Source: Lentisphaerota bacterium
GTDB taxonomy: Bacteria; Verrucomicrobiota; Kiritimatiellia; CAIQIC01; Lenti-01
DNA length: 46,434 nucleotides
Reading direction: 5' to 3'
NCBI GenBank assembly: GCA_012514035.1
Contig: JAAZBB010000032.1
Span: 1-46,434, forward strand
Of this stretch, positions 45,607 to 46,434 are shown one piece after another. Within the stretch, counting starts at the first letter, position 1. The number at the start of each line of letters is the position of its first letter. The notes beneath the pieces are model-generated. The model was not told the origin of the DNA. It saw only the letters and a list, made by a program, of their open reading frames with translations, and made no database searches. The position numbers and the translations under genes are program-made.

Positions 45607-46434
45607 TTACCACTCCACAGGATCGTCCCATTCGGGATTCTTGATGCCGACCCGGGGCTTGACTGTTGGTTTCTTGATTTCTTTGGCGGCTTCGGCCGGA
45701 AGGTCTTCGACCTCGACCTCAATCGCTTCCGGAATATCCGCCGGAAGCTCTTCGGCCACCTCTGCAACGGCGGCGGGAACTACCTCCGCGGCTTCTTCCA
45801 CGGCGGCTTCCACGGCTTCGGGCGTGTCTGCGACGGCTGCCTCGACCGCGGCGGGAACTTCTTCCGCGACTTCTTCAACGGCGGCGGGGATTTCCTCGGT
45901 GGCGATCTCGCCGGCTTCCTCGGCGGCGGTTTCGGTTTCGTCGAACAGATCGGCGAAGGGGTCTTCCACGGCGGCTTCCACAGCTTCGGGCTCGTCTGCG
46001 ACGGCTGCCTCGACCGGGGCGGGAACTTCTTCCGTCACTTCTTCAACGGCGGCGGGGATTTCCTCGGAGGCGATCTCGCCGGCTTCCTCGGCGGCGGTTT
46101 CAGTTTCGTCGAACAGATCGGCGAAGGGGTCTTCCACAGCGGCTTCCATGGCTTCGGGTGCGTCTGCGACGGCTGCCTCGACCGGGGCGGGAACTTCTTC
46201 CACTGCTTCTTCAACGGCGGCGGGGATTTCCTCGGCGGCGATCTCGCCGGCTTCCTCGGCGGCGGCTTCAGTTTCGTCGAACAGATCGGCGAAGGGGTCT
46301 TCCACGGCGGTTTCCATGGCTTCGGGCGCGTCTGCGACGGCTGCCTCGACCGGGGCGGGAACTTCTTCCACTGCTTCTTCAACGGCGGCGGGGATTTCCT
46401 CGGCGGCGATCTCGCCGGCTTCCTCGGCGGCGGC
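45607..46434 (-). CDS. Ala/Glu-rich tandem-repeat protein, 5' end beyond the window
   Basis: The partial gene has 275 residues visible, continuing past the window edge. A 56-residue unit repeats: EEVPAPVEAAVADAPEAMEA, then AVEDPFADLFDETETAAEEA, then GEIASEEIPAAVEEV. Three nearly full units and one partial unit precede a diverged end. The C-terminus is unique: AKEIKKPTVKPRVGIKNPEW then DDPVEW. The repeat is acidic with few other residue types, probably extended or helical. Function unknown; a linker or surface stalk is possible. Its terminator lies 21 bp downstream. Confidence 0.75.
   Translation of the reverse strand, partial: AAAEEAGEIAAEEIPAAVEEAVEEVPAPVEAAVADAPEAMETAVEDPFADLFDETEAAAEEAGEIAAEEIPAAVEEAVEEVPAPVEAAVADAPEAMEAAVEDPFADLFDETETAAEEAGEIASEEIPAAVEEVTEEVPAPVEAAVADEPEAVEAAVEDPFADLFDETETAAEEAGEIATEEIPAAVEEVAEEVPAAVEAAVADTPEAVEAAVEEAAEVVPAAVAEVAEELPADIPEAIEVEVEDLPAEAAKEIKKPTVKPRVGIKNPEWDDPVEW
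45810..46434. repeat. 168-bp coding tandem repeat
   Basis: Copies begin with GCTTCGGGC-type text at about 45815, 45983, 46151 and 46319, each 168 bp (56 codons) apart. Nucleotide identity between units is high, which suggests recent unit duplication or gene conversion. The array leaves the window. Confidence 0.9.

Overview
The window is a high-GC bacterial chromosome segment with densely packed genes. Several things point to the PVC superphylum, most likely Kiritimatiellota or Verrucomicrobiota: a PEP-CTERM protein, a secreted subtilase with a C-terminal domain ending FYRVREI, an XRE-cupin regulator paired with an acyl-CoA ligase, and many short structured repeats between genes. That placement is inference, because no rRNA or marker alignment was possible here.

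Layout. 0-1.5 kb: FetAB-type ABC transporter (minus). 1.8-5.5 kb: three-subunit molybdenum hydroxylase operon (minus). 5.7-10.6 kb: MacA / split MacB / TolC-type efflux operon (plus), then a small outer-membrane protein. 11.7-14.0 kb: ilvB-ilvN. 14.1-17.1 kb: double winged-helix ArsR-like regulator with palindromic operators, XRE-cupin regulator and acyl-CoA ligase. 17.2-20.6 kb: thioesterase, DUF2851 protein, tRNA-Arg, PflA-like radical SAM protein. 20.8-26.5 kb: less GC-rich accessory block with two paralogous small membrane proteins, a secreted ankyrin protein, a secreted helical Cys-rich protein and two secreted phospholipase D-like proteins, one with three apparent frameshifts. 26.5-28.1 kb: cobalamin-binding radical SAM protein whose coding 3' end recurs twice at the far side of the accessory block. 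28.3-33.5 kb: tRNA(CAT), LemA, TPM-domain protein, small Pro-rich protein, PEP-CTERM protein, subtilase. 33.6-34.9 kb: extreme-GC gap, tRNA-Pro, structured repeat, tRNA-Thr. 34.9-43.0 kb: housekeeping run (coiled-coil protein, ruvX, truA, zinc ribbon, argH, unknown, degenerate archaemetzincin, serS, tilS, DEDDh exonuclease). 43.4-45.5 kb: glgA and a MobA-like nucleotidyltransferase. 45.6-46.4 kb: truncated Ala/Glu-rich protein with 168-bp tandem repeats.

The most unusual content is repeat biology. A palindrome with core TTCCATTGTGTGGAA is arrayed at 31-bp spacing (about three helical turns) in two places: in an intergenic gap at 30.45-30.56 kb, and inside the tilS reading frame at 41.9-42.05 kb, where it adds about 50 in-frame residues. 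All six reading frames of the palindrome are open. A second repeat family also entered a coding frame, as 60 bp in the radical SAM gene. The second notable item is the accessory block bounded by copies of a gene 3' end: a tightly coupled operon of exported phospholipase D-like, ankyrin and membrane proteins with no integrase in view, a candidate undescribed exported system.
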